This document shows positions 53,374-62,407 of a stretch of DNA of 64,000 nucleotides, in pieces. The notes below the pieces were generated by a model, which saw only the letters and a program-made list of their open reading frames with translations, ran no database searches and was not told the DNA's origin. The position numbers were made by a program, and so were the translations under genes. Source of the DNA: JAKOWB01 sp038363005 (GTDB lineage Bacteria > Pseudomonadota > Alphaproteobacteria > Kiloniellales > JACOMY01). The stretch's first letter is position 1. Every line of letters begins with the position of its first letter. The stretch lies in contig JBBQBI010000010.1 of the NCBI GenBank assembly GCA_038363005.1, forward strand, positions 62,001 through 126,000, given 5' to 3'.

Positions 53374-53432
53374 CGGGGTATGTAGAGAAGAGATATACAT
53401 CTCTTTCACAAGGACCCCGCCCATGTACCCCG
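53374..53432 (+). promoter_or_regulatory. possible structured leader over the start of the 53423 gene
   Basis: A hairpin GAAGAGAT-ATAC-ATCTCTTT (53387-53406) lies just before the AAGGA ribosome site. Around it, CGGGGTA (53374-53380) is complementary to TACCCCG (53426-53432), which covers codons 2-4. Pairing would enclose the ribosome site and start codon, so it could limit translation; the inner hairpin might also serve as an operator or terminator for the amidase gene. Confidence 0.3.
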
Positions 53433-53911
53433 ATATGGACCCCCAGCAGCGCCGCCGTGCCGGCACGCCTGGTTCCGAAGCCGTTTCACACCAGAGCGAG
53501 AGCCTGCTGTTTGGCATTGCCCGCCACGATACCGGGGCAGACCAAATCGTCCAGTCGTTGAGCATTACCGGTGGCCAGGGTCGCAGCGCGGTCGAGTGCG
53601 TGATGGCGCGCGCCGACGTCGAGATGCTTACCAGCGGCGTGCCGGCCCTGGACCTGTTGTCTGCCTATCGGCGGATCGAGGAACAGGCACATCGCTGCTT
53701 CATGGCGAAGTTCTCCCGCGCGCAGTTTGTCGAGACTGCCTTCCCCAGGCTCCAGCTACAGGCCAGCAGCCAGGAGATAGCACCGCTCGCCGCCCTGTCG
53801 AATGTCATCGCACTTGAAAGCCGCCCGCAGCCGTCGGCCGAGCTGCCTATAGACGAAATGCCCTGGCGCAAGGCCTTGCCGGCCAACTGGCGCTACCTGC
53901 GCGCGGGCTAG
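53423..53911 (+). CDS. hypothetical protein, 162 aa
   Basis: ATG at 53423 with AAGGA eight bases upstream; a longer frame from 53339 is not favoured. The product begins MYPDMDPQQRRRAGTPGSEA, has a central segment LDLLSAYRRIEEQAHRCFMA likely helical, and ends WRKALPANWRYLRAG. No signal peptide or membrane span is seen and I recognise no family. Its codon use is slightly less GC-biased than neighbouring core genes. It lies alone between the amidase and tRNA-Asp, a position where accessory genes often insert. Confidence 0.6.
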   Translation: MYPDMDPQQRRRAGTPGSEAVSHQSESLLFGIARHDTGADQIVQSLSITGGQGRSAVECVMARADVEMLTSGVPALDLLSAYRRIEEQAHRCFMAKFSRAQFVETAFPRLQLQASSQEIAPLAALSNVIALESRPQPSAELPIDEMPWRKALPANWRYLRAG

Positions 53912-53943
53912 GCTGGCCGTGTTGCTGGCCGTGTTGCTGGCCG
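53912..53943. repeat. short tandem repeat, 12-bp unit
   Basis: GCTGGCCGTGTT occurs twice in tandem followed by a partial copy GCTGGCCG, immediately after the stop of the 162-residue hypothetical protein. No function is inferred. Confidence 0.85.
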
Positions 53944-54027
53944 CGGAGTGTGCCGACCCTCTGGCCCTGTCCGCCAAGCGGGCCAACAGAAACGCGAGTA
54001 CCACCGACAGCTGACGATTTGAGAAAA

Positions 54028-54104
<77 letters not shown>

Positions 54105-54147
54105 GCAGGGCTTTCGACGAGGCACCCCCCGCGAAGCGAAGCGGTGG

Positions 54148-54175
54148 TCTACACGAGCGCTTTCCGCACTGTCAA
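54148..54175 (-). promoter_or_regulatory. tRNA-Asp promoter candidate
   Basis: On the minus strand TTGACA, a 16-base spacer, then TGTAGA, placing a start near 54141 and the tRNA 5' end about 37 bases later. The -35 is a perfect consensus and the -10 is weak. Confidence 0.5.
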
Positions 54176-54279
54176 GCAATGGTCATGCCTGCGGCACGCG
54201 TGGCTGACGTGAGCATTGAAGCGTGCGGCCCCGGGACAGGCACGGTAGCTTTTGCGCCTCGTCAGCAGGAGCTCCGCCC

Positions 54280-55275
54280 TTGGCCTTCAGCAATCCGATC
54301 ACCGCCGATATCGACCTGGCCGCGCCGGGCAAGCGCCTGGGTTACCTGCGCTTGCCGCATTCGGTGCACCGCTCGGCCTATGGATTCATCCCGATGCCGA
54401 TCGGCGTCATCGCCAACGGCGCCGGCCCGCGGGTCGTGGTCATGGCCGGCAACCATGGCGATGAGTACGAGGGGCAGGTGATCTGCTCCACGCTGCTGCG
54501 CACCTTGGAGCCGAAGCACATCACCGGGACGCTGATCGTGCTGCCGATGGCGAACTTCCCGGCGGCGGAGGCTGGTACCCGCACCTCGCCACTCGACCAG
54601 GGCAACCTCAACCGCGCCTTCACCGAGGACTATCCGGCCGGGCCGACGCGCACCATCGCGCACTATCTGGAGCACAGCCTGTTCCAGGGCATCGATCTGC
54701 TGCTCGACCTGCATTCCGGTGGCTCCTCGCTGGTCTACCTGCCGTCGGCGCTGGGCGCTTGGCCGGAAGAACCGGCACCGCGGGCGCTGATGGAGCGCGT
54801 GATCGCCGCCATGGCAATGCCCTACAGCTTGATCTTCACCTCCGACCGGGCCGGCACCTATGCCACCTCGGCGGCGCAGCGCAACGGCGGCCTGGCCCTG
54901 ACCCTGGAAATCGCCGGCGGCGGCACCATCAGCCCCGGCGCACTGCGCGCGGCCGAGGCCGGCGTGCTGCGCACCCTGCAGACGATGGGGCTCTACCAGG
55001 GGCCGACCACGCCGGCCGAGCAGCCCACCAGTATGATGACGCTGCACGACAGCCACTATCTCTACGCCGACGAGCCCGGGCTCTTCGAGCCGACCGTGGC
55101 GCTGGGCGCATTGGTAAAGGCCGGCGCCCTGGCCGGCCGCATCCATCGACCGGAGACACCGGGCCGCGCGCCGCTGGAGGTGACCTTCCCCGCCGATGGC
55201 CGACTTCTCTGCCTGCGCGTGCCCGCGCGGGTGATCCGCGGCGACTGCCTGTTGCACCTGGCGGCGCCGGCTTGA
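54280..55275 (+). CDS. succinylglutamate desuccinylase / aspartoacylase-family zinc deacylase
   Basis: A 331-residue M14-type metallohydrolase that removes acyl groups from N-acyl amino acids or related compounds. Zinc ligands are His59 and Glu62 in AGNHGDEYEGQVI and His145 in LLDLHSGGSS; NLNRAF and LALTLEIAGGG are further family sites. The TTG at 54280 is preferred because AGGAG sits eight bases upstream and the conserved sequence starts right after it. It resembles N-acetyl-diaminobutyrate deacetylases in size, but no other ectoine-degradation gene is adjacent, so the substrate is left open. The FAD oxidase gene starts one base after its stop. Confidence 0.87.
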   Translation: MAFSNPITADIDLAAPGKRLGYLRLPHSVHRSAYGFIPMPIGVIANGAGPRVVVMAGNHGDEYEGQVICSTLLRTLEPKHITGTLIVLPMANFPAAEAGTRTSPLDQGNLNRAFTEDYPAGPTRTIAHYLEHSLFQGIDLLLDLHSGGSSLVYLPSALGAWPEEPAPRALMERVIAAMAMPYSLIFTSDRAGTYATSAAQRNGGLALTLEIAGGGTISPGALRAAEAGVLRTLQTMGLYQGPTTPAEQPTSMMTLHDSHYLYADEPGLFEPTVALGALVKAGALAGRIHRPETPGRAPLEVTFPADGRLLCLRVPARVIRGDCLLHLAAPA

Positions 55276-55276
55276 G

Positions 55277-56608
55277 ATGGCAGCGGAGTCGCGACAGGTC
55301 GGCATCCTGCCCGCCGGCGATGCCGGCAACGGCTGGCTCGCCCCCCTGCCCCAGCGGTCGCCGCGCCCGCCGCTGGCCGGGGCGCAGCGCGCCGACTGGC
55401 TGGTGATCGGCGCCGGCTTCGCCGGCCTGGCGGCGGCGCAGCGTCTGGCGGAGAACCGGCCGCAGGACCAAGTGCTTCTGCTGGAGGCCGAGCGCGTCGG
55501 CGACGGCGCCTCGGGCCGCAACTCCGGCTTTGTGCTCGACCTGCCGCTGGGGCCGGGCTTCACCGGCTTCAATCCGGCGATGGCGCGCGACCACGTCACC
55601 CTGAGCCGCGCCGCCATCGATCATCTGGACGAACAGGTGCGGCGCCAAGCCATCGCCTGCGACTGGAGCCGCAAGGGCCGCTGGTACGCCGCCCGCAGCC
55701 CGCGCGTCGTGGAAGCCGACCTCGTCCCCTATCAGCGCGAAATGGCAGCAATCGGCGAGGACTTGCGCTGGGCCGAGGCCGACGAGTTGAAGGCCAAGCT
55801 GGGCACCAGCTTCTTCAGCCGCGCGCTGTTCCAGCCGGGTGGCGCGCTGATGAATCCGGCGGCACTGGTGCGCGGCCTGGCCGACTCGCTGCCGGACAAC
55901 GTGACGCTGTGCGAGAACACGCCGGTGACCGCGCTGGCCTGGGACAACGGCCTCCTGGTCACCACGCCGGGCGGCACGGCACGCGCGCCAAGGCTGGTCC
56001 TGGCGGTCAACGGCTTCGCCCGCGAATTCGGCTTCTTTCGCCGCAACCTGGTGCTGACGGCGATTTCCGCCAGCGTGACGCGACCGCTGACGGCGGCCGA
56101 ACAGGCCACGCTGGGCAGCGATACCGACTGGGGCGTCCTGCCGGCGCGCGGCCTGGCTGGCGCCACGCTGCGCTATACCCAGGACCGCCGCATCGTCCAC
56201 CGCAACCGCATCACCTTCAACGCCAGCTTCCGCCAGAGCCCGGCGGAGATGGCGCGCATCGAGCGGCTGCACCGCGCCGGATTCCAGCGCCGTTTCCCGC
56301 AGCTGGCGACAGTGCCCTTCACCCACAGCTGGACCGGCCACGTCGCCCTGGCGCGCAACCAAGCACCAGGCTTCGGCGCCATCGCGCCTGGGGTCTGGGC
56401 CGCGGTCTGCCAGAACGGGCCTGGTGTCACCAACGGCACCATCTCCGGCCTGCTGGCGGCCGACCTGGCGAGCGGCCAGGACAACCCGCTGATCGCTGTG
56501 ATGCAGCGACGCGGCACGCCGTCCCAGGTGCCGCCCCGCCCGTTCTACGACGTCGGCGTCAAGGCCCGCTGGCTGAAGGAGATGTGGCGCGGCCGCAGCG
56601 AGCGCTAG
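55277..56608 (+). CDS. FAD-dependent amine/amino-acid oxidoreductase (DAO family)
   Basis: A 443-residue flavoprotein. The dinucleotide fold DWLVIGAGFAGLAAAQRLAE (GxGxxG at 45-50), VLLLEAERVGDGASGRNSGF for FAD ribose binding, and the late FGAIAPGVWAAVCQNGPGVT are those of the DAO family, near PuuB/OrdL-type enzymes that oxidise N-substituted amino acids and polyamines. It directly follows the deacylase, so the pair probably acts in sequence: removal of an acyl group and oxidation of an amine, in an order not knowable here. It ends 12 bases from the convergent pentapeptide gene. Confidence 0.9.
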   Translation: MAAESRQVGILPAGDAGNGWLAPLPQRSPRPPLAGAQRADWLVIGAGFAGLAAAQRLAENRPQDQVLLLEAERVGDGASGRNSGFVLDLPLGPGFTGFNPAMARDHVTLSRAAIDHLDEQVRRQAIACDWSRKGRWYAARSPRVVEADLVPYQREMAAIGEDLRWAEADELKAKLGTSFFSRALFQPGGALMNPAALVRGLADSLPDNVTLCENTPVTALAWDNGLLVTTPGGTARAPRLVLAVNGFAREFGFFRRNLVLTAISASVTRPLTAAEQATLGSDTDWGVLPARGLAGATLRYTQDRRIVHRNRITFNASFRQSPAEMARIERLHRAGFQRRFPQLATVPFTHSWTGHVALARNQAPGFGAIAPGVWAAVCQNGPGVTNGTISGLLAADLASGQDNPLIAVMQRRGTPSQVPPRPFYDVGVKARWLKEMWRGRSER

Positions 56609-56620
56609 GCGGTTCCGCCG

Positions 56621-57334
56621 CTAGTCGTCGAGGTCGTTGTCCTCGCGGCTGGCGCAGGGCCAGCTGTCCGGCGGCACCAGCCCGTCCGGCAGGCGCGTGG
56701 TGTCGTCACCGCAGGTGCCGGCCAGCTGCGCCTGCTCCAGACCCTGGACCTTCGCCAGGTCGGCGCCGCGCAGATCAGCGCGATTGAGATCCGCGCCGGT
56801 CAGGACTGCGTCGCCGAACTGGGCGCCGCGCAGGTCGGCACGCGCCATGTAGGCACCGTTCAGCTTGGCCCCGGCGAAGTCGACGTCGCGCAGCAGCGCG
56901 CGGCCGAGTTCGGCCTTCTCCAGGTTGCTGCCGGCCAGTGTAGCCCCGGTCAGGTCGGCGCGCAGCAGCTCAGTCTTCACCAGGATCGCGCCGCGCAGAT
57001 TGGCATGGGTCAGGTCGGCGCGGCTCATCATCGCCTTGGTCAGGTCGGCGCTCGCCAAAATGGCATCAACCAAAAGGCTGCGGATCAGGTAGGCGCCGGT
57101 CAGATTGGCACCGGTGAAATCCGATCGCGACAGGTCGCTGTTGGTGAAGTTGGTTCCAGCCAGCACCGCACCGCGGAAGTTGTTGCCCGACAGCTTCTTG
57201 TTCAGCAGCGGGCAGTTCGTCCAATCCACGCCGGCCTTCGGGCGATCGCTGCAGTCGGCCACGGCCGGGGTGGCGACGGCGACGACCAGCAGCAGCGCGG
57301 TCAAAAGCGCCTTCACGTGATGGGGCAACGCCAC
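56621..57334 (-). CDS. exported pentapeptide-repeat protein
   Basis: A 237-residue protein with a signal peptide (HVKALLTALLLVVAVATPAVA) and a Cys after the cut. From about residue 50 to 200 come some 28 pentapeptide repeats of A(D/N)LxX type, for example FRGAVLAGTNFTNSDLSRSD and MARADLRGAQFGDAVLTGAD, which build a right-handed quadrilateral helix. The tail has CGDDTTRLPDGLVPPDSWPC with paired Cys. Periplasmic location is likely; role unknown. Confidence 0.92.
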   Translation of the reverse strand: MALPHHVKALLTALLLVVAVATPAVADCSDRPKAGVDWTNCPLLNKKLSGNNFRGAVLAGTNFTNSDLSRSDFTGANLTGAYLIRSLLVDAILASADLTKAMMSRADLTHANLRGAILVKTELLRADLTGATLAGSNLEKAELGRALLRDVDFAGAKLNGAYMARADLRGAQFGDAVLTGADLNRADLRGADLAKVQGLEQAQLAGTCGDDTTRLPDGLVPPDSWPCASREDNDLDD

Positions 57335-57443
57335 GCCTCCCTTGGGACCTTGTCCGCTGCGGTCGCGCCGCCGCGTTGAACGGCAGGATACATCACCCAG
57401 CGTCCAGCGCGGCGGGAAATGCCGAACCGCAGCATGCAGCGCG

Positions 57444-60401
57444 TTACTGCCCGGCGAACTTCACAACACCGCTATCGCCGACCAGCAGTTTCCAGCCCTC
57501 CGCCTGGGTACCTTCCAGGTTCAGGTGGCCGGCTAGGAAGTAGAGCCGGTCACGATCGGTTCCCTCGGCAGTGCAGAAGCGATCCTGCAGGAAGAAGGGC
57601 GGCGTCGCCTGGTAGTAGAGCCGGGCTCGCACCCCGACCGGCGCGCCCTTCAGATCCGCCAACGGCACGGCATAGGTCAGGCTGTCCTTGCCGTCGCCCA
57701 GCGGCCGGTAGTCCGGGTCGTCGCCGACCGCGGTCGAGCCGACGTCGACCGCCAGGTCCTTGTCGGCCCCCAACGCCTTGGCGATGGCCTGGCGCTGCTT
57801 GAGCGGCAGAAAGCCCTTGGGTAGCAGGCGGTTGTCCTTCACCTCGGCACAGATCGACAGGAAGGAGGTGGTCAGGTGCCCGGCCGGCGCCGCCTCGGCA
57901 CCGCACATCGCCGGTCCCTCCTCGGGCGGCGTCGACACCAGCTCCTGATAGATCTGCGCCTCAGTCTCCGCTGTGATGGTCTGGTAGTGCGGCTGGTGCA
58001 GGCGCTTGTCGGGCTCGATCCGCGCCGAACAGTCCGCCTTCCACCACAGCTCGCCCGGCAGCGTCTGGCCGGCGGCGTCGACCAGGCGACCGGTGGCATC
58101 GGTGCGGCCCGAAGCCCAGAGGACGTTGCCCAGGGAATCCAGCACCTCGAAGGTCAGGAAGGCGCGGCGGAAGCCCACCCCCGAAGGGAACTTGTGGCCG
58201 GTCAGGTTTTCCAGCGTCACCGTGGCCTGGAGCGCGCTACCGGCCCGCGCCACCGGGCCGACCGTCAGCTTGACCGACTGCGTCGCCGCCTGTTCCAGCA
58301 TCTGCTGCTCGGTATAGAGCAGCGGGTCGACGCCCTTGGAGACCAGCATGGGATCCTGCGTGCGGATGCCCAGGACCTCGGGGAACTGCTGGGCAATCTT
58401 GATCAGGAAGACGTTGAGGCCAACCAGTGTGTGACGGGCGAAGCCCTCGCGCACCGGCAGGTCGATCTCCGCCGGCGGCTTGGTGAACTCCGCCTGCGGG
58501 AAGTTGCTGTACTCCTGGATCGAGGCGATCTTGGACAGCGTCGGCGTGCCGTCGGCCTCAGTCGAGGGCATGTGGCAGCCCTGGCAGCTCTCGGCCAGGT
58601 CGCCCGGTCCCTCGGGCAGCGGACCGTCCGGCGAGGTGCCGGTGCGATAGGCGCTGAAGGCCCATTCCGGATAAGTCGTCTGCTCATAGATGTGCGCCAC
58701 GGTATCGCCCTTGAACAGCACCGGCAGGTGCACCGTGTGGCAGGTGCCGCAGACCTCGGATTCGAGCATCACGCCGCTGTGTTGCGGAATGATGCCCAGC
58801 GCCGTCTCCATCGGCGCCGTCAGGGGCTTCTCGAAGGGACCGTAGAGTTCGTCGGCTGGCCCCACCAGGAAGCTGCCGGTGAAGGTCTTGGCGAAACCCG
58901 TCTCGTCGGGATTGAGCAGGGCCTGACGCTGCAGGACGCAGGTGTTGCGTGGGTCGTCGGCATTGGCCGCCGTCGCCGCCTCGCCCAGCACCATGTGGTG
59001 GCAGGCGGCGCAGGAGATGCCGTCGCGCGCCAAGGCGCCGTAGTTGGCCGCCTTGTCGTCCGTGCCGTGGCCCGGAATCGCCTCCACCTCGTCACGGGTG
59101 AAGGGCCGGCAGTCGCCGGTTGCCGCCACGCTGTCGATGTCGGCCTGGCGTTCGCCCAGGATGCCGTGGCAGCCGAAGCAGGTGTCCTGCACCAGGTCGG
59201 CCTGGTCGGGGTGGAAGCTCTGCACCTCGCTGGCGAGCTGCGCGAAGAAGAAGGGGTCACGCCCGGCCAGGCCCATGGGCGAGGTGCGCCAGGTGGCAAA
59301 AGGCGAATGGTTCCACAGCTTGCCGCTCGCCGGATCGAAGGCGGTCATGTCGAAGTGCAGCCCGGTGGAACCGGCGTCATGGCACCCCAGGCACTGGTCG
59401 GCGGTGACGTACTGGTCGTGCCCGGCCGGCCGGCCAGCACCCATCCAGACGTTGTCATAGGTCTCCGACGGCATGGGCGCGACCGAATCCCAGGTCGGCT
59501 TGCCGGTCAGGTAGGTCACCATGTAGGCGGCCAGGAAGGCGGTGTCGTAGCGGTCGTGCGGCTGGCCCAGGCGCAGGCCGTCGGCATCGGGCAGCACCAC
59601 CTCGGCATGGTGTGGCACCGCCGGCGCGGCGACCGGCTCGTTCTGCGACAGGAAGACCAGCGGCGTGCCGGGTTCGCCTTCAAGATTGCGCGCCGAGGAG
59701 AAGGTCAGGTTATCGCGCGCCGAGGCGTGGCAGTTCACGCAGTACTGGCCAAAGCCCATGTAGGGCAGGCGATTCTCAGAAGCCGCCGCCGGCCAGTCCG
59801 GATCCCAGCCGCTCCAGCCGAACCAACCCCAGAACCAGCCGTCATGCGAGGCACCGGTATCGCGCACCATGACGGCGGCGCCGCTGGTCGGCAGCAGATG
59901 CGTCGGCTCCACCGCGGCGCAGCGCTCGGCCGGCGCCGGGTACATCTCCTTCACGATGATGGCGCCATCGGGCATCGGCTCTGTATCGGCGTCACCGGCG
60001 ACGTCCTCGGCACCGCGGTGCGCGCGTATCCAGTCCGCAGCCTCCGGCGAATACCAGATCACCACCGGCGCATGGGTGCCGTGGTAGCTGCCGCTCCAAC
60101 CGCTGGCGGTCAGGGTCGAGGTATAGGGGCCGGTGTCGCGCACCGTCTTGTCGCGCACCCAGCCGCTGGCCTCGTCACGGTGACAAAAGGCCCGCAGGTA
60201 GTCGCCAAGCTTGCTCTCGTAGTCGCCGAGCGGCAGCGCGCCGGGATGGCGCACGATGGGTGCCAGGGCGGCGCAGAGCGCCGGGTCCTGCGGCGTCAGG
60301 GGACGCCCCATGTCGGCCGGACAGTCGGCCCGGACGGCCTGCGTCGCCAGCATTGCCAGCAGGCCGGCAATGATCGAAAGTCCTCTCGTCGACGTGGCCA
60401 T
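57444..60401 (-). CDS. periplasmic six-haem c-type cytochrome with P460-like N-terminal domain
   Basis: A 985-residue secreted protein: signal peptide GLSIIAGLLAMLATQAVRA, then six CxxCH haem-attachment sites at about residues 221 (CVNCH), 337 (CLGCH), 408 (CFGCH), 464 (CAACH), 551 (CGTCH) and 606 (CQGCH). Residues 90-240 resemble the cytochrome P460 family: GAIIVKEMYPAPAERC, MVRDTGASHDGWFWGWF and a terminal YCVNCHASARDNLTF with the haem site at its end. Residues 670-985 form a non-haem beta-rich domain beginning SVKLTVGPVARAGSALQATV. ATG at 60401 has GGGAGGGG upstream. It probably transfers electrons or oxidises a small substrate in the periplasm; substrate unknown. Confidence 0.88.
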   Translation of the reverse strand: MATSTRGLSIIAGLLAMLATQAVRADCPADMGRPLTPQDPALCAALAPIVRHPGALPLGDYESKLGDYLRAFCHRDEASGWVRDKTVRDTGPYTSTLTASGWSGSYHGTHAPVVIWYSPEAADWIRAHRGAEDVAGDADTEPMPDGAIIVKEMYPAPAERCAAVEPTHLLPTSGAAVMVRDTGASHDGWFWGWFGWSGWDPDWPAAASENRLPYMGFGQYCVNCHASARDNLTFSSARNLEGEPGTPLVFLSQNEPVAAPAVPHHAEVVLPDADGLRLGQPHDRYDTAFLAAYMVTYLTGKPTWDSVAPMPSETYDNVWMGAGRPAGHDQYVTADQCLGCHDAGSTGLHFDMTAFDPASGKLWNHSPFATWRTSPMGLAGRDPFFFAQLASEVQSFHPDQADLVQDTCFGCHGILGERQADIDSVAATGDCRPFTRDEVEAIPGHGTDDKAANYGALARDGISCAACHHMVLGEAATAANADDPRNTCVLQRQALLNPDETGFAKTFTGSFLVGPADELYGPFEKPLTAPMETALGIIPQHSGVMLESEVCGTCHTVHLPVLFKGDTVAHIYEQTTYPEWAFSAYRTGTSPDGPLPEGPGDLAESCQGCHMPSTEADGTPTLSKIASIQEYSNFPQAEFTKPPAEIDLPVREGFARHTLVGLNVFLIKIAQQFPEVLGIRTQDPMLVSKGVDPLLYTEQQMLEQAATQSVKLTVGPVARAGSALQATVTLENLTGHKFPSGVGFRRAFLTFEVLDSLGNVLWASGRTDATGRLVDAAGQTLPGELWWKADCSARIEPDKRLHQPHYQTITAETEAQIYQELVSTPPEEGPAMCGAEAAPAGHLTTSFLSICAEVKDNRLLPKGFLPLKQRQAIAKALGADKDLAVDVGSTAVGDDPDYRPLGDGKDSLTYAVPLADLKGAPVGVRARLYYQATPPFFLQDRFCTAEGTDRDRLYFLAGHLNLEGTQAEGWKLLVGDSGVVKFAGQ

Positions 60402-60413
60402 GGTGGCCCCTCC

Positions 60414-61337
60414 CTAACCTGCCGCCTCTCTGGCCGCCGCCATCGGTTGCGCGTTGGAATCCTGCCGAATGATCATCCAGAGCCCGAACATCACCAGTGC
60501 CAGGCCGCACAGATGTTCCAGGGTCAAGGCCTCGCCCAGGATCACCACGCCCACCAGCACGCCCAGGGGCGGCACCAGAAAGGCATAGAGCGCGGTGAAA
60601 TTGGGGCCGGCCCGACCGATCAGTATGAAGTAGCCGAGGTAGGCCAGCGCCATGGACACCAGGCCGGAGGCGGCGATGGACCCCAGCGCCGCCGAGGTGG
60701 GCGTGGTCAAGCCATCGGCTTCGATCAGCAACGCGGGGACAGCCAGCATCACCGCGCCGAATGCCATCACCCAGACGGTCAGCGGCGCCTTGTCGAGGTC
60801 GGCCGCCACCTTGGCGGTGTAGAGGCCGCTGAAGACGAAGGACACGCCGCCCGACATCATCATCAGCATGCCGCCGAAGGTCGTCTCGCCAGGCGCATCG
60901 CTCTGGCCGTCCTCCAGGCCGACAAAAACCACCAGGCCGATCAGCGCCACCAGCACGCCCAGCATGCGCCGCCTGGAAAAAGCCGTCTGGTGGGTGATGA
61001 AGATCGTCACCAGCAGGGTCAGGATCGGCACTGTGGTGCCGGTCAGCGCGGCGATGTCAGGGGTAATGGATTCTTCGGCATAGACGACGCTGAGGCGGGG
61101 CCAGGCCACCGCCGTGGCACCCAGGACGATCGGCACCAGGGGTTGCGCACGCAGTACCGGCAGTAGCGGTCGCCGCAAGCCAAAGCGCACCACGAGGGTC
61201 AGCATCACGGCGGCAACCGCCGCCATGCCGGCGCCGATGGTGATGGGCGGCAGTGTCTGGTCGGCCCAGCCGATAAACAGATAGTCGCTGGCCCAGGCCA
61301 GCGAGATGGCAAGTAGCAGGAGAAAGTTCGCCGGCAT
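60414..61337 (-). CDS. DMT-superfamily (EamA) transporter
   Basis: A 307-residue ten-span membrane protein with two EamA halves: the first from LLAISLAWASDYLFIGWAD, and the second ending GLALVMFGLWMII. The pattern TGTTVPILTLLVTIF and YAFLVPPLGVLVGVVILGE is typical. Such proteins export or import metabolites; the substrate is unknown. It is twelve bases upstream of the cytochrome gene on the same strand, so they could share a transcript. Confidence 0.9.
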   Translation of the reverse strand: MPANFLLLLAISLAWASDYLFIGWADQTLPPITIGAGMAAVAAVMLTLVVRFGLRRPLLPVLRAQPLVPIVLGATAVAWPRLSVVYAEESITPDIAALTGTTVPILTLLVTIFITHQTAFSRRRMLGVLVALIGLVVFVGLEDGQSDAPGETTFGGMLMMMSGGVSFVFSGLYTAKVAADLDKAPLTVWVMAFGAVMLAVPALLIEADGLTTPTSAALGSIAASGLVSMALAYLGYFILIGRAGPNFTALYAFLVPPLGVLVGVVILGEALTLEHLCGLALVMFGLWMIIRQDSNAQPMAAAREAAG

Positions 61338-61422
61338 GCCGTTGCTGCGCCCTCCCCGTCAGCGCGTCCTGAACAACGCCATACTGCAGGCTGTCGGCGC
61401 CCACGGCCAGCAAAGATGCATT

Positions 61423-61440
61423 CGCCGGGAAAAACCGGCG
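61423..61440. terminator. hairpin between ornithine cyclodeaminase homologue and EamA gene
   Basis: CGCCGG, a GAAAAA loop, CCGGCG: a short perfect stem ten bases after the stop of the cyclodeaminase gene, in the 113-base gap before the EamA transporter. No other feature is seen in the gap. Confidence 0.35.
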
Positions 61441-61450
61441 GCGGTTGGCG

Positions 61451-62392
61451 CTACAGCAGCCCCAGCTTGCTGGCCACGAACTCCGCCGTCATGAGGTCGA
61501 GGTGGCCGCCGCCGACGTTCTTGAACACCGTGATCTCCGTCGCGGTGCGGCGTCGCAGATCCTGGCCGCAGATGTCATAGAGGTCACCCTCGATGCTGGC
61601 CTCGCTGGCGCGGCCGGCAACGAAGGCATCGACCAGCTCGCCGCAGCCGCCGATCGCCGCGTCGCGGTTGTCGACGAAGAGCCTGCCGGCGGTGACCGCG
61701 TCGCTGTCGGCCTCGCGCATCGTCGGCAGGTAGGCGCCTACCAGGTCCAGGTGCGTGCCCGGCTTCAGCCAGGCGCCCTTAATCAGCGGCTCTTCCGACA
61801 GGGTCGCGGTGGAGATCACATCGGCGGCGCGCGCCGCCTGCTCCAGGCTGTCGGCAATGCTGGCCCGGATGCCATGGCCGGCCAGAATCTGCACCAGTGA
61901 CTCGGCACGAGCGCGGCCGCGGTTGAAGATCACCACCTCGGTCAGGCTGGGCCGGACGGCGACATGGGCGCGTACCAGATAGGGCGCCAGCGTGCCGGCG
62001 CCGACCATCAGCAGGCATTTGGCATCGGCGCGGCTGAGCTGGCGTTGCGCCAGCGCCGAGTCGGCCGCGGTCTTCCAGTTGGTGATCGGGTGGCCGTCGA
62101 TCACTGCTACAGGCTGGCCGGTCGCGCCCTCGAACAACGCCACCATGGTGGTGACGGTCGGCAGGCCCTTGGCAGCGTTGGCCGGCATGACCGGGCCGTA
62201 CTTGATGCCCAGCGCCTTGCCCGAGCGCCAGGCGGCACGGCACAGGAAGCTGGCGCCGCTGCCGCCCTGCGGATCCAGCAGCAGGATGTCGCCGGCGGCG
62301 GCGCGCGCCTCGCGGTGGCAGGCGGCGAAGTGGTCCACCAGGGCGACGGGTTCCAGCACGGCTTCGGCAGTGGCGCGGTCGATCATCCGCAT
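61451..62392 (-). CDS. ornithine cyclodeaminase / mu-crystallin family protein
   Basis: A 313-residue NAD(P)-binding protein. KALGIKYGPVMPAN with the conserved Lys, VAVIDGHPITNWKTAADSAL, the Rossmann start CLLMVGAGTLAPYLVRAH, and GTHLDLVGAYLP plus ITVFKNVGGGHLDL are family blocks. Members include ornithine cyclodeaminase, ketimine reductase, alanine dehydrogenase and EutC-like enzymes; this one is not assigned further. It follows the AEC transporter by 15 bases, which suggests uptake or export of its amino-acid substrate. Confidence 0.9.
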   Translation of the reverse strand: MRMIDRATAEAVLEPVALVDHFAACHREARAAAGDILLLDPQGGSGASFLCRAAWRSGKALGIKYGPVMPANAAKGLPTVTTMVALFEGATGQPVAVIDGHPITNWKTAADSALAQRQLSRADAKCLLMVGAGTLAPYLVRAHVAVRPSLTEVVIFNRGRARAESLVQILAGHGIRASIADSLEQAARAADVISTATLSEEPLIKGAWLKPGTHLDLVGAYLPTMREADSDAVTAGRLFVDNRDAAIGGCGELVDAFVAGRASEASIEGDLYDICGQDLRRRTATEITVFKNVGGGHLDLMTAEFVASKLGLL

Positions 62393-62407
62393 GGATCGGA
62401 ACTCCCT

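Noticed and set aside
57876..61166. Very long open frame (about 1096 codons) on the plus strand
   Set aside because: It lies antisense to the multi-haem cytochrome and EamA genes, whose motifs are unmistakable. Long antisense frames are expected where third positions are strongly GC-rich, and its product has no recognisable domains.
54280..62392. Ectoine-degradation (doe/eut) operon
   Set aside because: A deacylase and a cyclodeaminase homologue are present, but no ectoine hydrolase, EutB-type lyase or ectoine transporter lies with them, and the two genes are seven kilobases apart on opposite strands.
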